NCBI GenBank assembly: GCA_033439255.1
Contig: CM065880.1
Location: 434,001-498,000 of the forward strand
DNA from: Hericium rajendrae
Taxonomy: Eukaryota > Basidiomycota > Agaricomycetes > Russulales > Hericiaceae
DNA length: 64,000 nucleotides
Direction of reading: 5' to 3'
Of this stretch, positions 32,214 to 45,397 are shown in pieces (the stretch's first letter is position 1; the number at the start of each line of letters is the position of its first letter). The position numbers were made by a program, and so were the translations under genes. Below the pieces are notes generated by a model, which was not told the origin of the DNA, did no database searches, and saw only the letters and a list, made by a program, of their open reading frames with translations.

Positions 32214-35200
32214 ATGGACAAGGAGGCAACGGGCCCGAATTCGCACATCGATGTCAACAACCTCATGAAGGGGATCCAGGACATGCGCGACGAGCTCGGC
32301 GGCGATGACGATGCCGACACCGCATCGCAGCGTTCTATCTCGCTCTCGTCACCCGCACACTCACCCCGCCATGAGACCTTCCCCGAAATCGACCTTTCGA
32401 AGCGCGAGTCGCGCCCATATACCATCTCTACCGATCTCAGCTCCGAGCGGGACGACACCAGCATGTACGACACACGGTCGAGCTCCGTCACGTCCGCCTC
32501 GCCGTCTATAGCGCTGGAGCCCGCGTTAGAAGACGTAAAGATGGAGGATGGTCCAAACATGCCGATGACGTATCCGCCGCCCTCGAGTGCAGGGCGTGAC
32601 TCGATTGCTTCGTTCGCGACGACCAGCACGACGTATTCGAAGAAGGCGCGACCGGAGTCGATGCTAATGGACCCGCCGACGGGACCGCTTGTTCTTGGGA
32701 TAGCGCTGGTCGACTTCAATCATCAGGTGAGAAGGATGGTGGATGGTTTGTAGATGCATCGTGTTCTGACAGGTGTCCTAGGTCGGTCCGCGAATAGAGT
32801 TCTCAAAAGGTGCCATATTCGAGGATGAGGATGTCGCGAAGATACTGCCGTTTCTTGCATTGCCTGATGGGGCCCATATGGTAAGCATTGTTTGTGTCAT
32901 CTCTGCTATCTGCTCAATGCAACCTGTTGGACGTAGACCGTCGAAGATTACTCCTACTTTCATCTTGTTCCGGCTTCACCCACCCCTAGTACTATATTCG
33001 GTATTTCGTAAGTTCTTGACCCATTCATCAGTGTCTTGCTCTGTTCGTTTTTTTTTTGCGATTGCCGTGTCTATCTCCTGCTTTGTGCTTTGAGGCGCTT
33101 GTCAAAGGGCGTGAGCGGCCCAGGCGACGTTCGAATCCATCGTGCGACCATCATCATACTGACCAACTATTTTTCTACCACCAGATGTAATCGTCAGATA
33201 GCCACTTCTACATTGCTCGTGAAGGATCCAGACATGACACGTTCGACCGTTCAGAAGGCTGTGGTCGTTCTGGCATCAAAACCTGTCTTCGGGCCAATAC
33301 GGTATGTTGCTCGGACTCGGCCGATGAGTCGTCGTTTACAGAAACACCAGGGACCGACTAGGTGTCATTACAATGGCATTGTTTGAGCAGAAGTAAGCTG
33401 TATTGCTCTCCAATAATGACATGTCGTGAAGTTGAGTTTTTCTAGGGACTTCACGGATACAGCCATTCTGGTCGATTTCTACGATGCACTAGAGATGTCT
33501 CTCCGCAGTCAGCTCACGGAAAGTGGCCTTTATATGGGTATCTAATAAATCTGTCTTCATATTTATTTTGGCTGACTTGGCTTGGTTCACAGGAACCAGC
33601 TTGTACGTGTCTTGCGCCAGCGATCGCGTTCTATCGCTGACCACTTGCGATGTAGGCGCGAACTTGTTCACCAATTCCGCCAACGCACACTCGTTCTGGT
33701 GAAGGCACTCATCCTACAGAAGAAGGTGAGTTTTATTCGTATTCCGTCCTCACAAGAGCTCAGAATGAATGCGGTAGATCATGCTCTACGGCCATCCTGT
33801 CGAACGACTATGCACATTTCAGTATTCACTGATTTCTCTCGTGCCAGGTGGGCGTTGTCTGGTCATTTTTCAGGAATAAAGTCTGAACATTCCATTTGTG
33901 GTTAGGTCTGCTCCAAGCGCTTGAGGATTGTGGTTCGCCTCCGCTGGCCGCTCGCGCGCCTACACTGTCAAGACCGAATTCCCTGAAGACGTCAGACCGC
34001 AAAAGCATGATGGCGTATTTAGGATTGCCCTTAGACTTGTTCGGCAAAGTGGGTATCATTCCTGAATTGTCAACGCTCTCTTACCGGTCTTTCCTAGGAC
34101 GCGTTCTTTCAGCCATATCTACCCCTCCAGCAAATAGACCATCTCAAGCAAACAACCTCCTTCCTCTGCGGCAGCACCAACTCGATAGTCACGCAGCAGA
34201 AGGACGTCGAGATCCTCGTCAACATTGAGACCGGCGCTCTCGAGTTTAAAGACCCGCGCGTTGAGCGGGCCGTCAGTCTGACGGCGGCGGATAGAAAGTG
34301 GATGGATGAGATCGTGAGAGATGTGAATGACGGGTGGGACGAGGATTCGGGCCCCAGGGGGATGCAGTACGTTGTTTTCTGGTGTGTTTAGCACCGTCAC
34401 GGCTGACACTGGTTTGCAGGAAGTTTAAGGGTAGCGACGATTATCTTCGAATTAAGGTTTGTCCTTTTGGTATATTATGTGGATGTGCATCTAACGCTGG
34501 CCCATAGTTTGAAGAATACATCTCGGCGGCTCTTGCATCTGTCAAATACGCGGAATTCCTTGCGAAGGGCGAGAGCAGCGGGGTGCTCATCACACCAGGA
34601 TCAGGTATGTGTGAGCAGGCTTCAATGAAGAAGACGATAATAACCTTGTTGAATAGGAGGTGATGCGAACTCGATACAAGATTTCAACCCTATATGGGTA
34701 GCTGAGTTCAAACGGACGAACGCCTTCGATGTGTGGCAACGCGTCACAGATCCCATGCTGTTCGATATCATAGAACCTCGGTATGCATTCATCAGTGATT
34801 TTGTCGCTGTTATGCTGACTTCAATGGTCCTCCAGACATCCATGCGGCGAGAAACCCAGCGCCATCGCCGATATTTCCCTTCGCCTCTCAGAAGGCATCC
34901 AGGAACTCAAGCTGGACCAGCAACTCGCGCCCACCCGCGAAGCAATCTCGCGCACATTTACTGCCGGGTCGACCAACTTCTTCAAGGCGGTGGAAGGCGT
35001 GCGCGGACGGTGGATGCAGCGGTCTGCATCGACAGTTTCAGTAAACAGTGATGCGGGCACGTTGACACCGCCCGTGGAGATCTCGAAGAGCGAGGTTGAG
35101 TCGTCGACTGCGAGCACGTCATCTGTACCGAACTCCCCCCATCGCCGGCGCCATCGCCGGCGCGTCCGCCCAGTGTCGACTCTGTAAGCTCGCGCGGCTC

Positions 35201-35717
35201 GGGATGGGGTTCGGGAATAGGCTCGTTCTTCGCGTCGCGTGCCTCACGCTTGTCGGCCACTGCAAAGCCGACGTCGCCACCCGCTGCTGCAGAACCTGCC
35301 AAGGATCTTCCCGCGCTCCCCGCGGCTAGCGCAAGTGCGACCGATCTATCTGGTACGGAGAAGGTCGATATTCCGGTTGTGCCGACGAATAGCAGTCCTG
35401 CTAAGCTGGAGCACCCCATCAAGGAGGAGGACCACGCCGACGACGATCACGCCGACGAAGAGAGCCATGCTGAGGAGAACCCTGTCAAAGAGGTGATCCA
35501 TGCTGCGGATCCTGAGGACGAGCACACACCGGACCTTCTCACGAGTAGTAGCACGGCTACGGTGAAGCAGCCGCTGACCGTGCATGTGGACGGCAAGGCG
35601 AACGCCCCGGAGGCGGACCTCGTCACACCACGGAGCCACGCGTTCAGCATCCAGACGAGGGAGAGTGAGGATAGCCAGGATAGTGGACATTACGAGCCAG
35701 CTGGTATGGCACTGTAG
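32214..35717 (+). CDS. AVL9: AVL9-family late-secretory-pathway protein
   Basis: A homologue of Avl9, a DENN-like protein needed for exocytic transport from the Golgi and for cell polarity. The start at 32214 gives MDKEATGPNSHIDVNNLMKG, then a Ser-rich leader. The conserved core follows: LVLGIALVDFNHQ-VGPRIEF, IFEDEDVAKILPFLALPDGA, EDYSYFHLVP, FGISCNRQIATSTLLVKDPD, TRSTVQKAVVVLASKPVFGP, ILVDFYDALEMSLRSQLTES, FRQRTLVLVKALILQKK and YGHPVE. Later blocks are QTTSFLCGSTNSIVTQQ, VEILVNIETGALEFKDPRVE and IQDFNPIWVAEFKRTNAFDV. About 13 exons are present. The tail is acidic and disordered, ending SGHYEPAGMAL. The frame shifts at a C6 run (35135-35140), after which GSGWGSGIGSFFASRAS continues. This is a likely run-length error in the consensus. 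Confidence 0.9.
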
Positions 35718-35940
35718 GTGACGATCGCGTTGACGCATGCACGGTGAACTTTGAATGATTCAAGATAGACGTTTTGCGCACGTTCTGGCAGCATATATAC
35801 ATCATGATAATGAGTCGGTTTTGCATCATTAATTTATTATTTTGGCGGTTTGCCGACCCTAGACGAGTACAGTACAACGGACTTGAGCCTTGGAGGACTT
35901 TCTAAGTGCGGCAATTTCCGGACGGCGTATGAATCGCATC

Positions 35941-36108
35941 TCAGCGGCGCGCGTCGCTCGCTCCTTTATTCGCGATTTCCATCCTGAACCACTCAGCTGC
36001 ATGAACATTCCTGGTCCATTCGCCCCCCTGGATCTGGTGAGATGCATTGTCAGCGCGAAGCGGATCGCTGGATGAGTTGATTGACATGTCGCTAGATCGC
36101 GAAGTCAT
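35941..36108 (-). CDS. Candidate 55-codon small ORF
   Basis: An uninterrupted frame from ATG 36108 to TGA 35941 encodes MTSRSSDMSINSSSDPLRAD and then QIQGGEWTRNVHAAEWFRME and IANKGASDARR. It lies between AVL9 and the WD40 gene on the opposite strand, overlapping the WD40 promoter. The aromatic/charged second half looks protein-like, but I recognise no family. Confidence 0.25.
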   Translation of the reverse strand: MTSRSSDMSINSSSDPLRADNASHQIQGGEWTRNVHAAEWFRMEIANKGASDARR

Positions 36109-36123
36109 GCTTCTCCGGCGCTG

Positions 36124-38429
36124 ATGGCGTTACAATCCCCCTTCGGTCCTACTGGGTCTACCAATCCCGAAGCATGCAGCCGTGCACGACAGGAACTGAT
36201 ACATGCCTATTTTGACAGAGGTTTTCCATGCTCGAAGTTGGTTTTGTCAAATTTCACCTTGTTACGGCGGAGATTGACGTTACGGAATAATCCCAGGAAA
36301 TTGACCAGGCATACTCAATGCATCAACGCCCTCGCGTTCTCGAATGGCGATGGTAGATGGCTAGCGAGCGCAGGTGATGGTGAGTTCATAGCTTCTTCTC
36401 TTTCAACGACGATGCGGAGCAGTGGTATGAAGATACAACGGTATTGCTTTGGGACATGCACCAAGAGAATGTGTCGGCGCCCTCATGCAGTTTCACGGGA
36501 CCACGGGTGAGTCTACATGGGCACTGTAGCACTGCAAAATCGACCCCCTAAGCCATGTTCTGTAGGCGAATATCTTTACGTTGGCATTTTCTGCTTCCAA
36601 CAAATATGTTTTCTCGTATGTCCACTATTCCCTGAACTATCTGAACATGGCCAACGTTTCGTCCAGTGGGGGAGTCGACGATGCAATTTGCAAATTCGAT
36701 ATCTCGCGATATCAGCCTACTCCAAATGCTACGTTTTCTGATAGTGCGGTGCAAATAGACCATTCACACAGAGTATCACCATTCATCTCGTGCTGTGATG
36801 TTGTCTCATCTGTTTCGTAGTCCAGCGTCCGCGCGATATCATGTCATCCTTCTCAGGACGAAGTATTTCTCAGCGCAAGGTATGCCATCTACGTCACGCC
36901 CAGTTGCGTTCACACTGTCTAATACGCGTAGCGAGGACGGATCTGTGATCCTCCATGATGCAAGGGTAGCCACTCGAAGGTCGCAGGCTGAAGGGAAGTT
37001 ACAGCACATGTGTGAATTCACTGGCGTACAATTTCATCCACGCATGGAGAATATCTTCGTAACGAGTGATAATCGCGGAAAAGTATGTCTGCGTGATGTC
37101 CGCATGGCGTTTGGGCCTCTGCATCAGAGGTCGAAGCAGGGCGTGGTCCGGACGGTAAGAAATTCTACTTCTCGATCAAGGTCTATAATCCAATGGCTCG
37201 GTAGTATGTCTCGACATTGGCTCGAAAACGAGTTCTGCATACTGCAAACCCGATGCGAGCAGTGTAACTTTCAATGCAGATGGTACGCACGATAGGCTCA
37301 TGAAATGAAACCCAGTGCTGATGTACTTGCAATCGTTAGGGACCAAGTTGGCGGCTGTTTTTCTGGTGAATTTGTGTTTCTCTTACTTCACTCACGGATT
37401 CATTATAATTATCTTAACTCAGCATTATTATCCTACCATATACTCCGTATCAGACGATCTTCCGCTCGCCATATGTACCGGTCGCAATTTTCCGGACGGC
37501 AATCCCGTTCCTGAAGGAGTGAAATCATACGCAAATTGCTGTTCAATCAAGGTTAGCATGGAAATTACACGGTATGCTCATCCGCTAACGCCGATTTAGC
37601 ACGGTTCTTTTGGAGGATTAAACTCCACTGGCCAGGAGTATTATACATCAGGGTCTGATGACTTCCGCGGATACATTTGGAAGCTACCCCCGACACAACT
37701 ACTAGAAGAGCGTCGACAGGCGGTCAATTCTGATGACTGGCATAGCAAAGAATGGCCTCATGTAACAGGTATACATTCTTCCTACATTCTCGTCCGAGCC
37801 TCTCATCTTTCTTCTTAGCATTCACCGATGGCCATATCTCCCATGACAAATACGTGCCTGCCGAACTGGCGACGCCTCTTTTCCGATTACATGGTACAGC
37901 TCTTGCCTCATCTTATTTCCAAAGGCTTTCACATAGCATATATTAGGTCACAAGTCCATCGTGAACACGTCTCTCATCCACCCAATCTATCCCATCATCA
38001 TGACCGCCGGCATAGAGCGCCACATCGTCATGCACAGTCCGACGCCAATAACGCCGTTTAGCTCTGAGCTGACACCCACATCGACGGAGATTCGCACGAT
38101 TACCCCAGCCAGCTTCGAGAGCCAACGGCGCCTTCTCCGTGCCCTGTCGGGTGCGGACATCAGTAGCTTGGGCGAAGGCCTTGGGGAGGATGGAAATACG
38201 ATTGCGCTGTTCGATGAGTGGGTGGTTCGCTGTTGTGCGCGGTCCGTTTTGTGTTGACATCGTGCTCCCTGCTAGGATTATCCGCCATGAGGGCGATAGT
38301 GACCTTTTCGTTTCGTCAATATGCGTCGCCCCGCGGCCGTCCACTCCCTCTTCGTCGGATTCTGACAGCGAAGACGTCATTGCGCAGGAGAGTGAGAGTG
38401 ACGATGAGGAGATGCATATCATGTGGTGA
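36124..38429 (+). CDS. WD40-repeat protein (DCAF-like)
   Basis: A beta-propeller scaffold resembling DDB1-CUL4-associated factors, by overall style rather than by a diagnostic motif. The start at 36124 gives MALQSPFGPTGSTNPEACSR. WD units are visible as HTQCINALAFSNGDGRWLAS, TTVLLWDMHQENVSAPSCSF, ANIFTLAFSASNKYVFS, GGVDDAICKFDIS, EDGSVILHDARVA, FHPRMENIFVTSDNRGKVCL, YYTSGSDDFRGYIWKLPP and SLIHPIYPIIMTAGIERHIV. The acidic Ser-rich C-terminus ends SDDEEMHIMW. Between the repeats, exons such as SSVTFNADG and YYPTIYSVSDDLPLAICTG fit the same protein. A frame irregularity near 37255 is small. The gene runs convergent to the JEN-like transporter, with only 104 bp between stop codons. Confidence 0.75.
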
Positions 38430-38532
38430 TCATTCAAACTCGGAAATCGTGCATTCGAAGTTCGCCTTCAATTCACTGACACATTTGCGGAGCATATACT
38501 TTACATGACGGATCATACCATATTACACAACT

Positions 38533-40416
38533 TCACAGCATCAAATTGGTATTCCCCTCAAGCTTCTTGACATCTTGCTTCTCACCAATCGGATCTCCTT
38601 CAACTGAACCCTCTCCTACTACACCTTCAGTCAGAGGCGTTTCCTCCTCAAACGCAGCTTTATCATTCTCGAAATGGTATCCATGTTTTCTGGTTGTCCG
38701 TTAATCAGAGGACGCACAAATCAGAATCAAAAGACGTACTCAGGGCCAATAACGAGTAAGATAATGCAGAACGCCACCACGGCACCCATCAGGATGCCCT
38801 GCACAGGCGCATAATTCGGCACGGCGGTCGGTATGCCATCCTTGAGAACCATCTTCTTGAAGTTGTTGCCGCCCGTGGCTTCGATTTGTGCGGATGCAGC
38901 GGAGATCATCTACATGCCGCCATGTGTAGTCAATCGTTCTAATCCCCAAACAAGCAGCTCTGGACGTACGTTGCCCAATTGATACGTTACGCCCGGGAAC
39001 GTCGCCCTGAACCCGGCCGGCGCGAGCTCCGTCAGGTAGATCGGGATCACGCCCCACGTTCCCTGCACACCAAACTGTACACAGAACGCGCCGGCCGACA
39101 GCGCGCTAAAGGATGTGGGGATGATCCAGAGAGGTATGAAGACACCGATGAGGACATTGAAAATGATCATGACGAGCCGCCGGCCGAAGTATTGAGACAG
39201 AACGCCGCTGACGGCGCTCCCACTATTAAGATTCGCGAGAAGCATTCATTCGAGGGAGAAAATGGTAAAGGAGAGGAAGAACGCACGCGATGGCGCCACA
39301 TTCGGCGATGATGGTAGCGACTGAGGCATGGTCACTGTCGAAATTCTTCGACGTCTGGAGATAAGTGGGATACAGATCTTGTGAGCCATGCGATAAAAAG
39401 TTATAGCCTTCCGCGCGCCTCAGCACCGGCACTAACAATTGTAACGAAGAGAAACGCACCGGTCAACAGTAATACCGCATAGATACACAACAACCAATGG
39501 TTCCTTAACATCGCCCAGGTCTCCCTGGCGAAGACCTTTGCCTTCCTGCTCTGTCTCTTCTTGCCTTGTGCTCTCTCCTTCGCCCTCGCCTTCACGAACG
39601 TCTCGCTCTCCGGAAGCACAGCCCGCAGCCCCGCAGCCGCTCCCGAAATCCCGGCTGCCGTCCAGAACAGGACGCGCCACTGCCCAGTTTCCGCCACAAG
39701 CCTCAGGTTCACGATCGCTGCGATCATGTTCCCGCACGCGTACCCGAGCTGCACGATTCCCGAGCCGAAACCGCGGGCCTCCGCGGGCAGGTTTTCGAGC
39801 GCGGTAGAAGACGCGAGGCTCCAGATGCCGCCCATGGCGATGCCGAAAAGGCAGCGTGTCGCGAGGAACTGGTTGAAGGTCTGCACGAAGGAGGACCCGA
39901 GCTCAAAGGCGGCACACAGGAGTAAGTTCACGACGAGCGGCCATTTGCGGCCGAATCGGTCGGAAAGCATACCGAGGATAATCTGGGAAATTAATTGTTA
40001 GAAGGATAAAGGAATAGGACGATGCCTAATCGCTGACCGCGCCGACCGGACGGAACAAGAGAGTGAGGGTGATTGCAGTGGTCTGGAAAATATTTCAATT
40101 GAACGTAAGAATGAAGGCAGGAATATACTGACAATGCTTGAGGCATTTGCTTTATCAAATTGCGCTTGCAATCGGGTGACGACAAATGAAACTGAAAAGA
40201 AATCGATTGCATCACACGTCCATGCAAGCCATCTATGCATGAGGAACCTAGTTAAGACGGACGGAGCCCCATTTAAATGATGCCAAACGAGTCATACCCG
40301 CATCCGAGAAGAGCCCACTGAGCCCAGGAGAGAGATCGTAATACGACTAGTAGTGGCCTATCTCCTTGAGTCGCCGGAGGACGATGCACCAGGTTCTGCA
40401 GGAAGTATGGCGCCAT
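38533..40416 (-). CDS. JEN1-like monocarboxylate/proton symporter (MFS)
   Basis: A plasma-membrane major-facilitator transporter of the carboxylate:H+ symporter (Jen1/SHS) type, importing lactate, pyruvate or related acids in known members. The start at 40416 gives MAPYFLQNLVHRPPATQGDR, then LSWAQWALLGCG. Diagnostic segments are LAWTCDAIDFFSVSFVVTRL, MLSDRFGRKWPLVVNLLLCA (MFS loop motif), GIAMGGIWSLASSTALENLP, EARGFGSGIVQLGYACGNMI and the family signature NFLSHGSQDLYPTYLQ, with VSGVLSQYFGRRLVMIIFNV and VIPIYLTELAPAGFRATFPG. The C-terminal tail is acidic (EEETPLTEGVVGEGSVEGDP) and ends NTNLML. About eight exons. No frame break is needed. Confidence 0.88.
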
Positions 40417-41931
40417 CGAAAGAGATTAGGGGACACCGTGGCTTAGCTGAAAAATGGACGCTGCAGGTTGAAGTATATAGAGCTTGAACGTCCCCCTGGT
40501 CGTTCGTAGATAGCACAGGTGCGACGAATGTGCTATGTTAGTCTCAACGAAGGACACATGGTAGGCCATATCCTCCTATACGCCACGACGGGGAGCAATG
40601 TAGTCTGCGTTCGGGGCGGTTGTGTCTCACGCAAAACTTGCAGAAGCCAAATGGCTATGAGGATGACGCTGAGTAGTGTTAAGAGTGGCCACGAGCTAGC
40701 GGTTCTCGGTTCTCGGAGATGCTGTCTATTTTTTGTGTGAGAACGTTGCGTCTATTACTAGAAAAGAATAAAGCACAGCTACACAGACAATCGTTCACAA
40801 GCCAGACCAGTGTGGATAGGTGATACTTACTGATAGACTCGTGATGCAGGGCTACGACAACGTGCGCGAAGTCACGTAAGGCGAAAATATCGCATGGCAG
40901 GAAGGAAGGATTTGAGCCCTGATAAGTCTCTTCAGCTACAGGAATGCATGCAGTTTACGGAGATACTTATCTTAGGCTCATAATGTCCACGAGCCTGACC
41001 GAGGGCTCTGTTTAGGTTACAGTTCAAGGTGGACGCTTGAATCGAGTATAACAACTCTTTGTCGCCAAGTGTGGACTGATTTTATCAACAGCAGCTCGAT
41101 AGCGATATACTGTACCTGATCCATGTAGAAGCAAAATAAGTTGATCTCTGGCGAAATTTGGACAGCTGTAGGAAACGTACCTGATCTCCGCGCGACGAGT
41201 TCATATCGGATGTGAACACGAAAGGAGGATTTCGGGCTGCAGCTCACTGGCATGAGATAGGAAAAAGGAGATATCGACGCATGACCCGATGACGATGAGA
41301 GCCATGACCTATCGAGTCGTGAAAACTCTCAACGGCGCGCGAGTTGAAGCAATTGCTGCGAACCCTTCGAACGCTTTCTTAGTTTGACGTTCGTAAGTGG
41401 ACATGAAAAGCAATATCGTGATACCGCAGCATCGCACAGCACAAAATCCGGCATCTCCAAGTTATGACCTACTTTATGCAATGGAATGAGGTTTGAATGG
41501 CGAGCTGAAGAATCAAAATGTTGAAGTTGTTGCTGGCAATCGATTAACTCTAGCCTAGTTATCTTGGCGCCCAATCTTATCTTATCTCTCTGGGAACTGG
41601 CCGGTCACCATTCTCCATGTCGTGCATGTCGACCACATGGACTCATCTTCCCCCTGCCGGCTCGAGTAGAGCACCGAACGGTTGAGCAGCACGAGTGTCG
41701 TCAACGCGTCAACTGCGGTGGCGAAGGCATGGATCCGCGATGACGACGTCAAATTTCTTGTTGTTCTATCGCCACGAAGCTGTCGTGCCCTGTTATGCCA
41801 CAAGAACTGCCCTGTAGGTTTTGCTGTTTGCAAATCTCTTTCATTCTGCTGGTCTCTCATTCTTACCTCTGGACAGTCCATTATCCGGGATTGGCGATGT
41901 CTGTCATCATGATGTGATAGTCTCGTAGCCA
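40417..41931. other. Intergenic region, no clear gene
   Basis: About 1.5 kb with only short frames and mixed composition. I see no domain motif, repeat or RNA gene that I can support. Confidence 0.4.
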
Positions 41932-43170
41932 ATGCTTTCTTGCATTCGTCGACGGCTTACCTTCCTTCGCGAATATTTTCTCCCCTTTCGGCTGCTTCGT
42001 GCATTTCTCTCGCCCCTCGCTGTGCCTTTACTCGTGTTCACATTGCAGGACTACTGCTCATGTGATTATTGGGAGCATACGCCGCCGCAAGCGGATGCCG
42101 GATCCACGTTGGACGACGACAGTAATACTCGTGGACCATTCTATGGAAGACAAAGTGACCTTTCGCGGTCACAGTCTGTCATCAGGCCTGTTGTAATGTC
42201 GTCGCCTTATTGTCAGATATCACGGCAAGGTGCGGTGGATTTTTCTTTTCAGGTGAGTGTTCCCACCGAATGGTCACTATGCATAGAACTTGTATGCAAC
42301 AGGGCGACAAGATGCAATCACTCGATTAATTCAGGAGGAACAGCAGTTTCAGATCGCGGGACCTGCTTGGATTCGAGATCCTCTGTCGCCCATGAGACAC
42401 CTTCATCCATCGCGAGCAACTCTTTAGTCTCACACCATTAACTGAGTGCTTGAAGGACTTTATTATCGCCTGCTATGCAAAATCTGGAGCGCATGCACAC
42501 GCTTCATGGTCTATTAGATGACAAGCGGTACGTAGTGTGGTCCACATGCTTTCATATAAAATCATTGACTTCTTCGTCAACATTTTCGGTGTCCTCCGCC
42601 CTTGTTGGTGTGTCCTTCTTGTCGCACCACCCACATTCGGCGGTCCGTACACCAATTACTAACTGTATCGGATACAGTCGGAATTCAAAAGCTGTATCTC
42701 TCATCCATCGAATCAAGGCATTCCAAGAGCGATTTGAATCGTTCCGTGTGGGGAACACACTTGTCAGGGATTTTAACATCGTGTCGTCATTTATCGTGGA
42801 TTATCGGGGGATTGTCTTATCTTCCTATTTCACCTTCGGCAGGCAACTCAGGAGATCGAAGCCACAGAATTGAAAATTGAACACCTTCCGAGCAACCCTT
42901 TCGGATTATTGGGCAATGCATCACAAGGTCGTTCGTCTATATCAGATTTCAGACCGCTTGTGTAACAGCAATTTTATGCATTCTAGCCACTGAGGACGCG
43001 TTGTCGTCGGATCCAAAGCCCGAATCAAAGCATCACGCGATGATATACGCTGCCCTGGCTCAACCTTCTGATCTTTTCATTGCTGTGATGTTACGCGTGG
43101 AACACGACTTGGTTTCGCTGTTCCTCTCAACGTTGTCCTACATGAGTCTAGCTCTCATCTCTATTGTGTA
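41932..43170 (+). CDS. Possible unrecognised multi-exon gene
   Basis: Weak evidence for a spliced gene. Candidate exons read QEEQQFQIAGPAWIRDPLSP, YKIIDFFVNIFGVLRPCW, EATELKIEHLPSNPFGLLGN and KHHAMIYAALAQPSDLFIAV, ending LSTLSYMSLALISIV. One intron has a perfect TACTAAC branch site (near 42657) before a CAG acceptor. The joins are not all in frame and some stops must be skipped, so this could be a decayed gene. The limits are approximate. Confidence 0.25.
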
Positions 43171-43211
43171 AGACATGCTAACATGCATGGCCCCCTTCGA
43201 ATCATTGACCC

Positions 43212-43218
43212 TATAAAA
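43212..43218 (+). promoter_or_regulatory. TATA box of the sedolisin gene
   Basis: TATAAAA lies 83 bp before the ATG at 43301, with a pyrimidine-rich stretch following. This is the usual arrangement of a strongly expressed secreted-protein gene in these fungi. Confidence 0.5.
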
Positions 43219-43300
43219 CGCGTCTGCCTCGCCTCCCAGAAATCTCCAGCGCATCCCCCGTGCTCTCTTCCATCCTCCCAGTCGCGCATCCGTCCTCGAT

Positions 43301-45397
43301 ATGGTCAAGGTCACCCTCGTTCTCGCAGCGTTCGTTGCAGTCGTCTACGCGTCGCCACGCTCGAAGCGGACGATGCACGTCCATGAGCGTCGCGAGAATG
43401 TGCCCAGCGGATACGTGAAGGATGGGGCCGCCCCGTCGGATCACGTGCTGAACCTCCGCCTCGCGCTCGTCCAGAGCAACTTCAAGTCGCTCGAAGACAA
43501 GCTTTACGCTGTCAGCATGCCCGGCAACGTGGAGTACGGCCAGCATCTTTCCAAGGAGCAGGTATATGCCATCCGCGGACCGGATCTGCTACTTGATATT
43601 ATTGCTGATGGTCGCATGCATCGTAATAGGTGGAGATGCTCGTGGCTCCTTCGTCGGATACCACGTCCACGGTGAAGGACTGGTTGTCGTCGCACGGCAT
43701 CTCGTCCAACACCATCTCGCCCGCCGGCGACTGGGTTGGCATCAACGTCACTGTCAAGCAGGCTAATACCCTGCTCGATGCCGATTACTCGACCTTCACG
43801 CACCAGTCCACCGGCCAGCAGACCGTTCGCACGCTGTCATACTCTATTCCTGCGGACTTAAAGAGCCATCTCAGTCTCGTTCATCCGACGGTCGCGTGAG
43901 CAACTAACTCTTGTCGGTGTGATCATGCGCGATGCTGATGAGATTCGATCTGAAGATTCCCCGTCAAGCCTTTCGGCTCGCCGAAGGTGGTTGGCAAGTT
44001 CTCGAAGTCGTCAAATCTGACGGCTGATGCCGCTCCTGCGTCGTGCGGGACGGCATTCACTCCCACCTGCGCTCAGCAACTCTATGGCATCCCGTCTGCA
44101 CCGGCGACGCAGTCGTCTAACCGCATTGCCGTTGCTGGGTTCATTGATCAATGGGCCAACCTGGCTGACCTGAAGGTTTGTTTGATCTTATGCAACAGAT
44201 AGCGGTCATATTCACGCAATCCTTTAGACCTTCCTGCAGAAATACCGTACCGACATCAGCCCCTCCACCACCTTCAGCACTGTGCTGATTGACGGGGGCG
44301 AGAACGACCAGAACACCCCTGGTATTGAGGCTGTAAGTCAACGGACATATCTACATATTTATTTCAATATTCTAATGATCGACGGCGATTGAACCTTAGG
44401 ACCTTGATACACAATACACTGTCGGTATTGCTACCGGTGTACCGAATGAATTTGTGTCTGTCGGTGAGAACAACCCGGACGGCATTGACGGATTCTTGGA
44501 TATCATCAATGAGCTCCTTGGCGAGGATGATGTCCCCAACGTTCTGACCACGAGCTACGCCTTTAACGAGCCTGATCTTCCTTTCTCTATCGCCAAGTAA
44601 GTTTGGTACGCCCCTTGTGTTCGAGTGGCATCCTGACTCTTGTCTCTTTAGCAACCTGTGCAATGCTTATGCTCAGCTCGGCGCCCGCGGGACTTCTATC
44701 TTCTTCTCCTCTGGTGACGGTGGTGTCTCTGGTGGTCAGAGCCAAAGCTGCAGCACCTTCGTCCCTACCTTCCCCTCGACTTGCCCCTTGTAAGCCTCCC
44801 CAGTATTTCTACATTTAACAGTGCTGAAGCAACTATCTACAGCGTTACTCCGTCGGCGGCACCACTAATGTCCCCGAGACTGCTGCCAGCCTCTCGTCCG
44901 GCGGGTTCTCCACCCTCTTTGCGATCCCTAGCTATCAGTCCACCGACGTCTCGTCATACCTCAGCAAACTTGGCAACACCAACGCGGGCCTGTATAACAA
45001 GACCGGCCGCGGCTTTCCCGATCTCGCGGCAATCGCCACCAACGTTGAGATCGTTTTCGGTGGCCAGTTCGGCGCCGTCGACGGCACGAGCTGCTCGACG
45101 CCGATTACGGCGAGTCTGTTCGCGCTGCTTAATGACGAGCTCATTGCTGCTGGCAAGTCGCCGCTTGGCTTCTTGAATCCTCTCATCTACGCCAACAAGG
45201 GCGCATTCACCGACATCACCTCCGGGGACAATCCCGGATGTGGCACGAACGGCTTCAGCGCTGGCACTGGATGGGACCCGGTACGTTTCGTTCAGATTTG
45301 GTCGCTGTACTTGTATCGCTCACATACCCGTAATCTGCAGGTCACTGGTGTCGGTTCTCCCATCTACTCTAAGCTCCGCACCGTGGCGGGCTTGTAA
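43301..45397 (+). CDS. Secreted sedolisin (S53 tripeptidyl-peptidase-like) pro-protease
   Basis: An acid serine-carboxyl peptidase secreted as a zymogen. The ATG at 43301 opens a signal peptide (MVKVTLVLAAFVAVVYA). The pro-domain follows (LRLALVQSNFKSLEDKLYAV, YGQHLSKEQ, GVNVTVKQAN-like segments, FTHQSTGQQTVRTLSYSIP). The mature enzyme begins after the FPVKPFGSPK region. Catalytic features are the E/D pair in GIEADLDTQYTVGIATG, the SGDGG oxyanion region in FFSSGDGGVSGG and the nucleophile loop DGTSCSTPITASLFALLNDE. The C-terminal calcium site is visible in FTDITSGDNPGCG and GFSAGTGWDP-VTGVG. Full length is about 570 residues over eight exons, all in frame. The variant is DGTSCS rather than the common SGTSAS. 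Likely role: peptide supply from extracellular protein at low pH. Confidence 0.92.
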
